Assembly: GCF_002863865.1 (NCBI RefSeq)
Contig: NZ_CP022684.1
Location: 2,075,501-2,139,500, forward strand
Direction: 5' to 3'
Length of the DNA stretch: 64,000 nucleotides
From: Ketobacter alkanivorans
GTDB taxonomy: Bacteria; Pseudomonadota; Gammaproteobacteria; Pseudomonadales; Ketobacteraceae
Part shown: piece after piece, positions 47,279 through 55,992 of the stretch
Layout: the number at the start of each line of letters is the position of its first letter
How positions within the stretch are numbered: the stretch's first letter is position 1
The notes under the pieces: generated by a model
Database searches by the model: none
What the model saw: only the letters and a program-made list of their open reading frames with translations
Told to the model about the DNA's origin: nothing
Position numbers and translations under genes: made by a program

Positions 47279-48673
47279 ATGAAAAATCCATTGAAAACCG
47301 CCGTAGTGCTATTGATCCTGCCACTGACTGCATGCGACCTGCTGGATGACTTGCCCATAGGCAAGGGCTACTCCGCCAAACACTTATGCTCCTTTATATT
47401 CACCAGCGGCCTGGATGAAAGCCTGGTAAGGGATACCTTTATTGCCCCTAAAGTGCAGCCCTTGCCCTGGATATGGGATATTCGTATAGATCATAGTGAT
47501 TATTCGGTGAACGTAAGAGACGTTATTTTCGGTGATGGCAAAGGCAGCGCCACAGCCATATATCGAGAGGGCAAAGGCTGCACCCTGCTGATAGATCAAA
47601 ATTTGAACGACGTAGACGGAATCCCCTTTCAATCCATCACGCCGCCTGAGCTGAGTGACTCTGAACCATGGCCCTATGGTGCAGCAGGGGCGCTCAGCAA
47701 CGTCAGTGATATCAATTACAGCCAACTTCAAAACGCAATCGACAATGCCTTTATAGAACCGGAAGACGAGACCGTCCTGACCACCGCTGTCTTGGTGGCC
47801 TACGATGGTCAAATGATTGCAGAGCGTTATGACTTAGGGGCCAATGAACATACCCGACTGCCTGGCTGGTCCATGACCAAATCCATCACCGGCACGCTCG
47901 CAGGCATACTGGTCAGTGAAGGCAAGATAAAACTGGACGACCCAGCCCCCATACCTGACTGGCATGGCACCGACAAGCATCACATCACTCTACGCCATCT
48001 GCTGCATATGTCATCGGGACTGGAAGTGAATGAAGATTACAGCGGTTTCTCTGACGTTACCCAAATGCTGTATAAAGAAAGCAATCAGTACGCCTACGCC
48101 ATCAACCAACCCGTCGTAACACCGCCCTATACCGAGTTTAAATATTCCACTGCTGAAACCAACCGCCTGGCAGCCGCGATTCAGGCACTGACCGGCAACA
48201 CCCAACAGGATGTTTATGCTTTCTACGAAAAGCATTTTTTCCACGCCATTGATATTACCAGCGCACTGATTGAATTTGACGCAACGGGCCACTTTGTAGG
48301 TGGCGCCTACGGCTACATGACAGCGCGAGACTGGGCCCGTATCGGCCAGCTGTATTTACAGAAGGGCAAATGGAAGCACAAACAAATTCTTACCGAAGAT
48401 TGGGTGAAGTTTGCTACCACACCCTCCCCCGTGGCAGATGACTACGGCGCCCAGCTTTGGCTCAACACTAATGGCAATCGCTGGAAGAATGTGCCCAGTG
48501 ATGCCTACGCTCTCGTCGGCCACCAGGGCCAGCGGGTTGTTATTGTTCCTTCGCTGAAACTGGTAGTGGTGCGCACCGGCGTAACCGAAGACCGCGACCT
48601 GCAAAACCGGGTAATGTCGGAGCTGTTGGATGGAATCATTGCCGCTCTGCCCGAATCACTGGATTCCGACTGA
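47279..48673 (+). CDS. Beta-lactamase-fold serine hydrolase, lipoprotein
   Basis: A 464-residue protein with a lipoprotein signal (VLLILPLTAC, Cys near residue 20). Residues about 25-150 are an extra N-terminal domain I do not recognise. Residues about 160-450 are the class-C beta-lactamase/esterase fold: the nucleophile motif SMTK at 198-201 (W-S-M-T-K-S-I-T-G), the tyrosine site FKYSTAETNRLAAAI, and a C-terminal GHQGQRV segment. It is probably a periplasmic esterase or amide hydrolase of the NylB/EstB group; beta-lactamase activity is not assured. The first in-frame ATG at 47279 fits the signal. Confidence 0.85.
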   Translation: MKNPLKTAVVLLILPLTACDLLDDLPIGKGYSAKHLCSFIFTSGLDESLVRDTFIAPKVQPLPWIWDIRIDHSDYSVNVRDVIFGDGKGSATAIYREGKGCTLLIDQNLNDVDGIPFQSITPPELSDSEPWPYGAAGALSNVSDINYSQLQNAIDNAFIEPEDETVLTTAVLVAYDGQMIAERYDLGANEHTRLPGWSMTKSITGTLAGILVSEGKIKLDDPAPIPDWHGTDKHHITLRHLLHMSSGLEVNEDYSGFSDVTQMLYKESNQYAYAINQPVVTPPYTEFKYSTAETNRLAAAIQALTGNTQQDVYAFYEKHFFHAIDITSALIEFDATGHFVGGAYGYMTARDWARIGQLYLQKGKWKHKQILTEDWVKFATTPSPVADDYGAQLWLNTNGNRWKNVPSDAYALVGHQGQRVVIVPSLKLVVVRTGVTEDRDLQNRVMSELLDGIIAALPESLDSD

Positions 48674-48764
48674 CATCGACTGAAATCACTATTGCGGGCC
48701 GAGCCTTGAAATTTCCTGGCCAACCAACGATGATGGTTGCGACGTTTCTCTGCGAGTATTATGC

Positions 48765-49346
48765 ATGCCCATGTTAAAACTGACATTATTGATTGCCGCA
48801 TTAGCTCTGAGCGCGTGCAGCACCAGCTTCAGGGTCAGCACGGATTACGACGAGCAATTCAGTTTTAATAACAAAACCAGCTATGCCTTAATTACACCGG
48901 AAGCCATACAAACCACTCGCAACGACCTGTTAAAGGGCCGCATTGAGAACGCACTACAAAAACAACTGGCACTGAAAGGCTTCACGCAAGTAGACAAAGC
49001 CAGCGCAGACATCTGGATCAGTTACTTCGCCACTACCGAGAAGCAACAAGACATTCGTACCTACCAACGCTATAACAGCTTTTACGGCTACGCACGTTGC
49101 TATCGCTGCTATTATCCGGCCCCCGTGGCCAGCACAGAGGTGCAGGTTGTGGACTACACCGAAGCCAGCCTGATCATCGATTTTATTGATCCAGCCAGCA
49201 ACACACTTAAATGGCGCGGATCTACCAGCAGCAAAGTCACCACCGCTTCGGCAGATAGCATGACCGTGGCCGAGCGCACTGAAAAGATCGATCGCGCCGT
49301 TTCTGCAATTCTACAGCAATACCCACCGGGTAACCCTTCACCCTGA
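48765..49346 (+). CDS. DUF4136 lipoprotein
   Basis: A 193-residue lipoprotein (LIAALALSAC, Cys near 18). The mature part opens FRVSTDYDEQFSFNNKTSYAL, the typical DUF4136 start. It ends with LIIDFIDPASNTLKWRGSTSSKV and ERTEKIDRAVSAILQQYPP. The insert YGYARCYRCYYP is rich in Tyr and Cys. Family members are small outer-membrane lipoproteins of unknown function. It follows the serine hydrolase by 92 bp. Confidence 0.85.
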   Translation: MPMLKLTLLIAALALSACSTSFRVSTDYDEQFSFNNKTSYALITPEAIQTTRNDLLKGRIENALQKQLALKGFTQVDKASADIWISYFATTEKQQDIRTYQRYNSFYGYARCYRCYYPAPVASTEVQVVDYTEASLIIDFIDPASNTLKWRGSTSSKVTTASADSMTVAERTEKIDRAVSAILQQYPPGNPSP

Positions 49347-49404
49347 TCGCCCTGATCTATACTGGAATGAATCCAATCACAACATATGGAAGTCCGGTTA
49401 GCCT

Positions 49405-51726
49405 ATGGACAGGCGGAAGCTCCGTGCGAGGCACACCATCCTTCTGTTTTTGCTACTGTTTTGCAGCAACAGTAAGGCCATCATATCGCTCTACGACAGC
49501 TCACCTGTATTAGATATCGGTGATAAAATCGAGTTTTTGGCAGACCCATCTGGCCAACTGAGCTTCGATCAGATACGAGCATCCAAACAATTCACCCCCT
49601 CCCAGAGCGCGCGCCCATCATTTGGATTCAGCTCATCGGTTTATTGGGTACGATTTCGCATAGCCAACCTAAGCAGCACAAAAGACTGGCTGCTCCAAGT
49701 ACGCTATGCCCCTCTGGATTACATTGACTTCTTTAGCCCTTCGCTGGATCAGCCCGGAGCCTTTAATCAGTATCGCGGTGGCGATTTAGTGCCTCCACCC
49801 AGTGGTAGGCGCAAGCAAACCTATACACAGTTCCCATTACTGCCCAACGACAAGGTACACACCTACTATCTGCGCATTAAAACCCAAAGCTCTATCATCC
49901 TTAATCTGAAAGTCATGACGCAGGATGCCCTGCAGGAACGTTCCATAAACGAGCAGTACTTCCAAGGTGCCTATTTTGGGGTTATGAGCGTCATGGCACT
50001 TTATAATTTCTTCGTGTTTCTGGTCATACGCGATCGGAGCTATCTTTACTACACCGGTTTTATTGCCAGTACCGCTGTTTTCCAGATTGCATTACATGGA
50101 TATGCCGCCGTTCACTTCTGGCCTCACAGCATCTGGTGGAACAACGTCAGCAACCTCTTTGCCGCCTGCCTGTCCGTTGGGTTTTGTGGCAAATTTGCCC
50201 AAAATTTCATTCAACTTCACAAATATCATCGCCCCCTTAATCAGGCCTTAGGCATCCTTTCCCTGCTTTGCTTTTTGATTGGCGGCTTGAGTCTATTTAT
50301 CAACTACCAGCTGATCGTGATGCTCATCTCCGTGATAGGCTTTCTCGTCGTCACCACCAGCATGCTGGCCGCCGCATACGCGCTGAAACAAGGCTCTCGC
50401 CCCGCTGGTTTTTACCTCCTGGCCTGGCTCATATTATTGCTGTTATCACTCGTTCATATACTGGTGATCGTCGGCATACTTCCCACCCTGCCAATTCTGG
50501 AAAATTCGGTTCAAATCGGGGGAACGCTGGAGGCAATACTGCTCTCTATGGGGCTTGCAGATCGCGTAAACACCCTGCAAAAAAAAGCACTGCACATCTC
50601 CGAAAATGCCAACAAAATGAAAGACGATTTCATGTCGACCATCACACATGAACTGCTAACACCGGTCAACGGTATCAAGCTGAGCCTTGAGCTGTTAAAG
50701 CAGAATATCGATAAGCCCTCCGACCGCCAGCTTCTAAAAACCGCTGAAAACTCCAGCACCCACCTTATGAACCTCATTGAATCCATGTTCAATTTTGTGG
50801 AGCTAAGGCGTGGCAACATCAAATTGATACAGGAGCCCGTAGATTTAAAATGGATACTGACCAGTATTTATGACTATTTCGTTTCGGTGAACGATAACCA
50901 GAGCCTGCACTTTCATCTGAACTGGGATGATAGCCTGCCCGACTTCATCCTGACAGACGAGAGAAAGATCACGACGATGGCGGTAGAACTGATAAAAAAC
51001 GCGTACGCATTCACTCAACAAGGCCACATCAGTATTTCAGCCAGGAAAGTTATCGGTTCCCAGCCTAAATTCCAAATCAGCATACAAGACACTGGGCGAG
51101 GCATTAGCAAAGAAAAACTAAAACATCTGTTCGAAGCCTTCGATCAAGAAGACAATTCCAACCTGAGACAACATAACGGGCTAGGCATTGGGCTCGCCGT
51201 GACCCGCGATATCTTAACGCTGATGGGCGGATTTCTGGACATACAGTCAGAGCAAGACAAAGGCACCACAGCAACCATCACCTTGCCCCTGACTGAATGC
51301 AATAACACCAAACCCAAACTGAGCCCTTTACGCAACCAGCACCAACAGTCACATCACCCCAAGCACAAAATTCTGGTAGTAGAAGACAACCCGGTTAACT
51401 CGAAACTGCTGTGCCAAGTACTGCAAAACGCGCACTACATCGCGGTCGCCGTAGGCAATGGCAAAGAGGCGTTAGAACAACTGGATAATGACCCGGATTT
51501 CAGCGCAGTGTTGATGGATTGTCAGATGCCGGTTATGGATGGCTTTCAGGCAACGCGCATCATCCGCCGACATCATCGCCATAACAACATCCCGGTGATA
51601 GCGATTACTGCCAATATTTCCGCAGAAGATCGCGACCACTGCCTGGAAAGTGGAATGAGTGATGTCCTCACCAAGCCCGTTCGCAAAGACCACATAGAAG
51701 CCATACTACTCAAATGGCTAAGCTAA
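49405..51726 (+). CDS. Hybrid histidine kinase with 7TMR-DISM sensor
   Basis: A 773-residue inner-membrane protein: signal peptide, periplasmic 7TMR-DISM extracellular domain (about 30-180, with YWVRFRIAN), seven transmembrane helices (about 190-385), a dimerisation/phospho-acceptor helix, an ATPase domain and a C-terminal receiver. The His lies in FMSTITHELLTPVNGI (His 415); the usual R after H-E-L is Leu here. The ATPase domain has ELIKNAYAFTQQG and GLGIGLAVTRDILTLMGG. The receiver Asp is in VLMDCQMPVMDG (Asp 705). It may respond to a carbohydrate or other small ligand; no cognate regulator is adjacent. It overlaps no gene; clsC lies 4 bp away, convergent. Confidence 0.9.
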   Translation: MDRRKLRARHTILLFLLLFCSNSKAIISLYDSSPVLDIGDKIEFLADPSGQLSFDQIRASKQFTPSQSARPSFGFSSSVYWVRFRIANLSSTKDWLLQVRYAPLDYIDFFSPSLDQPGAFNQYRGGDLVPPPSGRRKQTYTQFPLLPNDKVHTYYLRIKTQSSIILNLKVMTQDALQERSINEQYFQGAYFGVMSVMALYNFFVFLVIRDRSYLYYTGFIASTAVFQIALHGYAAVHFWPHSIWWNNVSNLFAACLSVGFCGKFAQNFIQLHKYHRPLNQALGILSLLCFLIGGLSLFINYQLIVMLISVIGFLVVTTSMLAAAYALKQGSRPAGFYLLAWLILLLLSLVHILVIVGILPTLPILENSVQIGGTLEAILLSMGLADRVNTLQKKALHISENANKMKDDFMSTITHELLTPVNGIKLSLELLKQNIDKPSDRQLLKTAENSSTHLMNLIESMFNFVELRRGNIKLIQEPVDLKWILTSIYDYFVSVNDNQSLHFHLNWDDSLPDFILTDERKITTMAVELIKNAYAFTQQGHISISARKVIGSQPKFQISIQDTGRGISKEKLKHLFEAFDQEDNSNLRQHNGLGIGLAVTRDILTLMGGFLDIQSEQDKGTTATITLPLTECNNTKPKLSPLRNQHQQSHHPKHKILVVEDNPVNSKLLCQVLQNAHYIAVAVGNGKEALEQLDNDPDFSAVLMDCQMPVMDGFQATRIIRRHHRHNNIPVIAITANISAEDRDHCLESGMSDVLTKPVRKDHIEAILLKWLS

Positions 51727-51729
51727 GCC

Positions 51730-53289
51730 TTACAACTGCGACTCGATTGGAAACAGCCCAATACACCACACGGCAAACCTGCGCCACGCCGACACCATTG
51801 GCTCAGAATCATATTGAATAGCGGCACCACCCTGCCATGCGGTCCATATAATGTCGCCCTCTTGATCCAGTGACAGCTTATAGGCTTTATCCTTTGCCGA
51901 AAGCAGGATCTGCTTATGAGCCGAATCGGTGAATTCAGAACTGTGTAAAATCACCCCAATTTCGGTATTAATCAGCAATGATCTGGGATCCAGGTTCATC
52001 GACCCCACAAACGTGGTACGTCGATCCAGAAAAAAGGCCTTGGCATGCAAACTTGCCTGGGCTGAACTGCCAATAAACGCCGATTTATCATGCTCTGCAG
52101 ACTCGGACTTTTTGTTAGGGTCAGGCCGCATCTCATATATCACCACACCCGATTTAAGCAGATCCTTGCGATATTTCGCATAACCGCTGTGTACCGCACC
52201 AACATCCGTAGCGGCCAATGAATTGGTAACGATGGTTACCTGTATCCCTTTGTCGACAAGGCCCTGAAGAAACTGAACTCCATCCTTACCTGGCACAAAA
52301 TAGGGCGAAACCAACAGTAACTCTTGGGACAAATCGCCAAACACCTGGGATAACTGCGTACTCAGAAGCAAGTCGTCTGCAGGCTCATCTGCCAGCGCCT
52401 TGGATGGATGATCGTAAAGCACGCTGGCTTCGCCCCAGAACCACTCCTGAACCCCAAGGGTTTTTACCAGATCCGCACTGAGCAAGCGCCCAGCATATTC
52501 CGACTGCTTTGCAGCCTCGATATACAAAGCCCCATCCTGACGTGCCTGTATCATTTCCGCTTCAGTAAATTGATGAGAAGAAAGCAAACTCACGGGATAG
52601 CTGGTTTCATGATTCCAATACAGGTCAAACCCATCAGACACCTGCTCTACGACCGGGCCGATTACGGCCAAATCCAGATCAGCAAATACCACATCACTAT
52701 TGGCTTCGAAATACTCATTGCCAATATTACGCCCGCCAACAATCGAAACCGTGTTATCTGCAGTGAGCGACTTATTGTGCATGCGGCGATTAACCCGACC
52801 GAACTCGGTCATCATCGACCATATTCGCCACTCGCGATCAGACAGGGGGTTAAACAACCTGATTTCAATATTGGGGTGCCCATCCATTAACAATAAAGAT
52901 TCATCCCCTAGCGGAGACCCCATATCGTCCAGCAAGAGCCGCACCCGAACGCCTCGATCAGCCGCTTCCAACAACGACCAGGCCAGCATTCTGCCCGCCT
53001 TATCGCTATGCCAAATATAGTACTGAAGATCGAGGGTTTTCTGCGCCGAATTCACCAGGGCTAACCGGGCAACCAAGGCGTCCAACCCTGAAGACAGGGG
53101 ATAGGCCCCGCTCTTGCCTGCGTGCGGCTTAACCAACGGGGCCATCTGGCCTGCCAAGTCGGTATCGCTTACGTCCTTCTGCTTGTAGCTCGAACCAACC
53201 TGCGCCCGATCAGGAAGGCTTTGACATGCTGCCAGCCCCAAAACCATAAATATCACCCTTGTAAAGGATCGAACAACTCCGACACGCAT
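51730..53289 (-). CDS. clsC: Phospholipase D-type cardiolipin synthase C-like lipoprotein
   Basis: A 519-residue protein starting at ATG 53289 (AGGAG upstream), with a lipoprotein signal (MVLGLAAC). Two HKD motifs are present: HNKSLTADNTVSIVGGRNIGNEY near residue 185 and HAKAFFLDRRTTFVGSMNLDPRS near 430, the typical phospholipase D pair. The layout fits ClsC (YmdC), which makes cardiolipin from phosphatidylglycerol and phosphatidylethanolamine. E. coli ClsC needs YmdB, and no ymdB is seen here. It converges with the hybrid kinase gene. Confidence 0.87.
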   Translation of the reverse strand: MRVGVVRSFTRVIFMVLGLAACQSLPDRAQVGSSYKQKDVSDTDLAGQMAPLVKPHAGKSGAYPLSSGLDALVARLALVNSAQKTLDLQYYIWHSDKAGRMLAWSLLEAADRGVRVRLLLDDMGSPLGDESLLLMDGHPNIEIRLFNPLSDREWRIWSMMTEFGRVNRRMHNKSLTADNTVSIVGGRNIGNEYFEANSDVVFADLDLAVIGPVVEQVSDGFDLYWNHETSYPVSLLSSHQFTEAEMIQARQDGALYIEAAKQSEYAGRLLSADLVKTLGVQEWFWGEASVLYDHPSKALADEPADDLLLSTQLSQVFGDLSQELLLVSPYFVPGKDGVQFLQGLVDKGIQVTIVTNSLAATDVGAVHSGYAKYRKDLLKSGVVIYEMRPDPNKKSESAEHDKSAFIGSSAQASLHAKAFFLDRRTTFVGSMNLDPRSLLINTEIGVILHSSEFTDSAHKQILLSAKDKAYKLSLDQEGDIIWTAWQGGAAIQYDSEPMVSAWRRFAVWCIGLFPIESQL

Positions 53290-53360
53290 ACCCTCTCCTG
53301 GATTGGTAGCAACGCATTCCATCACTGGTTTTGCACCCTGAGACGCTTTAAACTTCCAGC

Positions 53361-53789
53361 ATGAATTACAATAATAAACTACTTTGGGCAGCCATACTGG
53401 TCGCCCCGGCCATTACCCTGACGTTCTGGCTGTTGGCAGGTACGCCTTACGAGCTCCCCCTGCCAACCAAAACCAGAACTCTTTTATTGGTCATATTACT
53501 CGTACCTCTGTGTGAGGAAATCGTATTTCGTGGATTATTGCAGAATGAACTAGCGAGCTATGAGCGATTACGACAAACCGTGCTGGGATTATCCTGGGAC
53601 AACCTCATCACCAGCACATTGTTCACACTGGTTCATGTTCTTTATTTCTCCAGTGCTTGGGTGGTTCTAATTCAGATCCCGGCCCTGATCACAGGATTCT
53701 TCTACAGCCGCCATCGGCGATTGATATACCCTATTCTGCTTCACGCCTGGTATAACACCAACGGCTTGGTGGCCTACAGCCTACTCTAA
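53361..53789 (+). CDS. Small CPBP-family intramembrane protease (MrtJ-like)
   Basis: A 142-residue inner-membrane protein with about four helices. It has the CPBP (Rce1/abortive-infection) protease motifs EEIVFRGLLQNEL (EExxxR) near residue 53, TLVHVLYF near 94 and HAWYNTNGL near 128. It is much smaller than usual CPBP proteins, which fits the small glutamic-type proteases of the JDVT-CTERM sorting system (MrtJ). That specific assignment is a guess; no JDVT-CTERM target is seen in this window. It is divergent from clsC. Confidence 0.75.
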   Translation: MNYNNKLLWAAILVAPAITLTFWLLAGTPYELPLPTKTRTLLLVILLVPLCEEIVFRGLLQNELASYERLRQTVLGLSWDNLITSTLFTLVHVLYFSSAWVVLIQIPALITGFFYSRHRRLIYPILLHAWYNTNGLVAYSLL

Positions 53790-53982
53790 CCTGCTTGCAA
53801 TCGATCCCAGCAACTTCGACAAGCCCCTCCCCCGCCCTCTTTCTGCAAGCACTTCCGGTTCTGAGAAGTGACACGATCAAGGTGACATGTCAGTCGGCCC
53901 TCACACAGGCCTTTTCTTGACTGTTCTAGCGGGCAAATGCAATAAGAATATTTTTTCTCAGCAAAATCATATAGTTAAATAG

Positions 53983-53999
53983 TTGGCACAGGTTTTGAT
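53983..53999 (+). promoter_or_regulatory. Near-consensus sigma-54 (-24/-12) element upstream of hcp
   Basis: TTGGCAC-AGGTT-TTGAT spans 53983-53999. The -24 half is perfect (TGGCAC) and the spacing between the key GG and the -12 dinucleotide is the canonical 12 bases, but the -12 dinucleotide is GA instead of GC. The element lies about 80 bp before the hcp ATG. Functional status is uncertain. Confidence 0.4.
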
Positions 54000-54079
54000 A
54001 TAACACTATCAACACCAGATAGTTTGGTGACCAATACTCAATAACGAAATCATCTCTTTTATCATTCAGGAGCAACACC

Positions 54080-54568
54080 ATGGCTATTTACATGAACTTC
54101 AACAACAAAAAGATCAAAGGCAACGTAACCGCAGCCGGTTATGAAGACTGGATCGAACTGGATTCTTTCAACCTGGGTACCGGCCGCGGTATCAGCATGG
54201 AAGTGGGCAACATGGCCAACCGCGAAGCCACCCGCCCTTCTCTCAGCGAAGTATCCGTTGGCAAAATGATGGACAACGCTTCTGGCGGCCTGTTTAAAGA
54301 GTCACTCACCGGCGTTGAAGGCGTTGTGGTTCAAATTCACATCGTGCAGACCGGTGCCAAGCAAGTAGAAAAGTTCGCCGCCTATGAATTAACAGACGTA
54401 CTGATCAGCTCGTACAGCGTCAGCGGCAGTGGCGGCAGCGCCCCTCACGAAAGCCTGAGCCTCAGCTACTCCAAAATCGTAGCGGATCTGCAAGGCGCAG
54501 ACAAAACCAACAAAAATGGCCAGAACATGAAAGTGGGTTATGACCTGACTACCGGCAAACCTCAGTAA
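54080..54568 (+). CDS. hcp: Hcp-family type VI secretion tube protein (orphan)
   Basis: A 162-residue protein whose sequence AIYMNFNNKKIKGNVTAAGYEDWIELDSF is the typical Hcp start (split across residues 2-30). NMANREATRPSLSEVSVGKMMDNASGGLFKESLTG (residues 47-81) and ELTDVLISSYSVSGSGG follow. Hcp hexamers stack to form the T6SS tube and carry effectors. No tssB/C, vgrG, clpV or other T6SS gene is present in the window, so this is an orphan gene served by a cluster elsewhere or used for another purpose. AGGAG precedes the ATG, and a terminator follows. Confidence 0.93.
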   Translation: MAIYMNFNNKKIKGNVTAAGYEDWIELDSFNLGTGRGISMEVGNMANREATRPSLSEVSVGKMMDNASGGLFKESLTGVEGVVVQIHIVQTGAKQVEKFAAYELTDVLISSYSVSGSGGSAPHESLSLSYSKIVADLQGADKTNKNGQNMKVGYDLTTGKPQ

Positions 54569-54608
54569 GCATCGGCGTAAAGAAGATATTGAAACACACT
54601 ACAGTTTG

Positions 54609-54637
54609 ACCGGCTGGGCATCACCCAGCCGGTTTTT
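54609..54637. terminator. Bidirectional terminator between hcp and the lipase gene
   Basis: A perfect 10-bp stem ACCGGCTGGG / CCCAGCCGGT (54609-54618 with 54624-54633) has a 5-nt loop and a T run on the plus strand. It is 41 bp after the hcp stop and 5 bp before the minus-strand lipase stop, so it can serve both. Confidence 0.9.
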
Positions 54638-54641
54638 CAGC

Positions 54642-55886
54642 TTAAAGCGGATAGTGCGCGCGCACAAAGGCAGCAACGCCTCCTTGCCCACTCAAACCTT
54701 CACCAATAATTTTATGAGCGTGCGTGGTGGGATGCAGGCGATCCCAAAACACAAAGCTGTCTGCATCGGTACAGTGGGGCCTGCGGGCGTGATCCATCAG
54801 ATAATTAGCTGACGACTGATTATTCAACTCCAAACAGGATTCCGTAACATTGCTTTTTCCATAAGCAGCAGGGTTATTCAGCATCGCATCTACCTGGGAT
54901 TTTACATCGTATAGATGCAAATTCACGTTGATATTCTGCGCTGCATACTGAGTCTTCAACTCACTGACCAAAGCTACCAACCCGCTGTTAAGCTCTAAAA
55001 TCTGCGATCGGATCGTGTCTGCATCATCGCGCTCGGAATTGGAATCAACAAATACAGGCGCGCGATCAAATGCCGGCAAGTTCAGTACCAGTATGTTTCT
55101 TGCGCCGGAGTCAATCAACTTAATCAAAGCAGCCCGTTCATTGGCCAGTATAGATGCCACGCTGCGCTCATAGTTCACCAAATCGTTACCACCAATGAAC
55201 ATGGTAAACAGCGACTTTTCAGGTTGGTAGTTAGGTGCGCTTTGCATGTATCCCAAATACGAATCCACTTGACCTTCCAGCCCCGGAATCACCAAATAAT
55301 CATCTGCAGCGGCACCGGCTACCGCCCAATTGTAGTTGGGTATATTCAAATTATCGGCAAGATACTCGTTCCACACCCTACCATTGGTAAAATGCCCCAA
55401 AAACCACGAACCATGGTAAGGCATCAGCTGTTGGGTACCGCTGTAAAGATTTTGATTATCTGAAGCGCTATCACCGAATACGATCAACTTGCTGATCCCA
55501 TTGGGTTGCGATGCACTGAGGTCATTGCTCCAAATGGTGTAGTTCAAACTGGCAGAGGTCGAACCAGCGGCCATCCACATCAATGGCTGAGTTACACCTT
55601 TTTTAGTGAATGCGTTCTGGCAGTATGTTTTCAACGTAGACTGAGGCAAATCAGTGTAAAACATATTCGCAGGATCATTCATGATCGCATTGTTCCACCA
55701 TTGCCCCTTTATAGTTGTAGGAAAAAAACTGCTGGAGGACTTCAATCCCCATTCGTAATCAAAATCCGTATTCGTGGTATCCGTACTGGCCTTGTAAAAA
55801 CATCGTAAGAACGTCGTGTCGGCAAACGCTTCCGTAGCGCTGAAAGAAAGCAGGCAAAACACCCCTGCACTGATTGACTTATACAT
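54642..55886 (-). CDS. Secreted SGNH/GDSL lipase, thermolabile-haemolysin type
   Basis: A 414-residue protein with a signal peptide (1-22, ending AFA). The N-terminal 130 residues form an extra domain. The SGNH hydrolase follows: block I IVFGDSASDN with Ser 140, block III in FIGGNDLVN, and block V DRLHPTTHAH near the C-terminus with the catalytic Asp-His. The layout resembles the lecithin-dependent/thermolabile haemolysins of Vibrio, which are phospholipase A2/lysophospholipase-like enzymes with an additional N-terminal domain. It is probably secreted through the general pathway. The Shine-Dalgarno sequence lies inside a perfect hairpin. Confidence 0.88.
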   Translation of the reverse strand: MYKSISAGVFCLLSFSATEAFADTTFLRCFYKASTDTTNTDFDYEWGLKSSSSFFPTTIKGQWWNNAIMNDPANMFYTDLPQSTLKTYCQNAFTKKGVTQPLMWMAAGSTSASLNYTIWSNDLSASQPNGISKLIVFGDSASDNQNLYSGTQQLMPYHGSWFLGHFTNGRVWNEYLADNLNIPNYNWAVAGAAADDYLVIPGLEGQVDSYLGYMQSAPNYQPEKSLFTMFIGGNDLVNYERSVASILANERAALIKLIDSGARNILVLNLPAFDRAPVFVDSNSERDDADTIRSQILELNSGLVALVSELKTQYAAQNINVNLHLYDVKSQVDAMLNNPAAYGKSNVTESCLELNNQSSANYLMDHARRPHCTDADSFVFWDRLHPTTHAHKIIGEGLSGQGGVAAFVRAHYPL

Positions 55887-55890
55887 AAAA

Positions 55891-55919
55891 ACTCCTGATT
55901 GTGTGTGCGTATCAGGAGT
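55891..55919 (-). promoter_or_regulatory. Leader hairpin sequestering the lipase ribosome binding site
   Basis: In the mRNA, ACTCCTGAT pairs perfectly with ATCAGGAGT (9 bp, 11-nt loop rich in CA). The AGGAG Shine-Dalgarno lies in the second arm, five bases before the AUG at 55886. The stem is followed by UUUUU, so it could also work as a terminator-like attenuator. Confidence 0.7.
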
Positions 55920-55992
55920 AAACTATCACGACAAAAAATAAGCGGTTACAACGAAAGTATGATGCACCTAAAGCTATTCAATAACCCAAACC

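Noticed and set aside
47279..48673. Antibiotic-resistance beta-lactamase
   Set aside because: The S-x-x-K and Tyr motifs are shared with many esterases and peptidases; the class-C KTG motif was not found, and the N-terminal domain is atypical.
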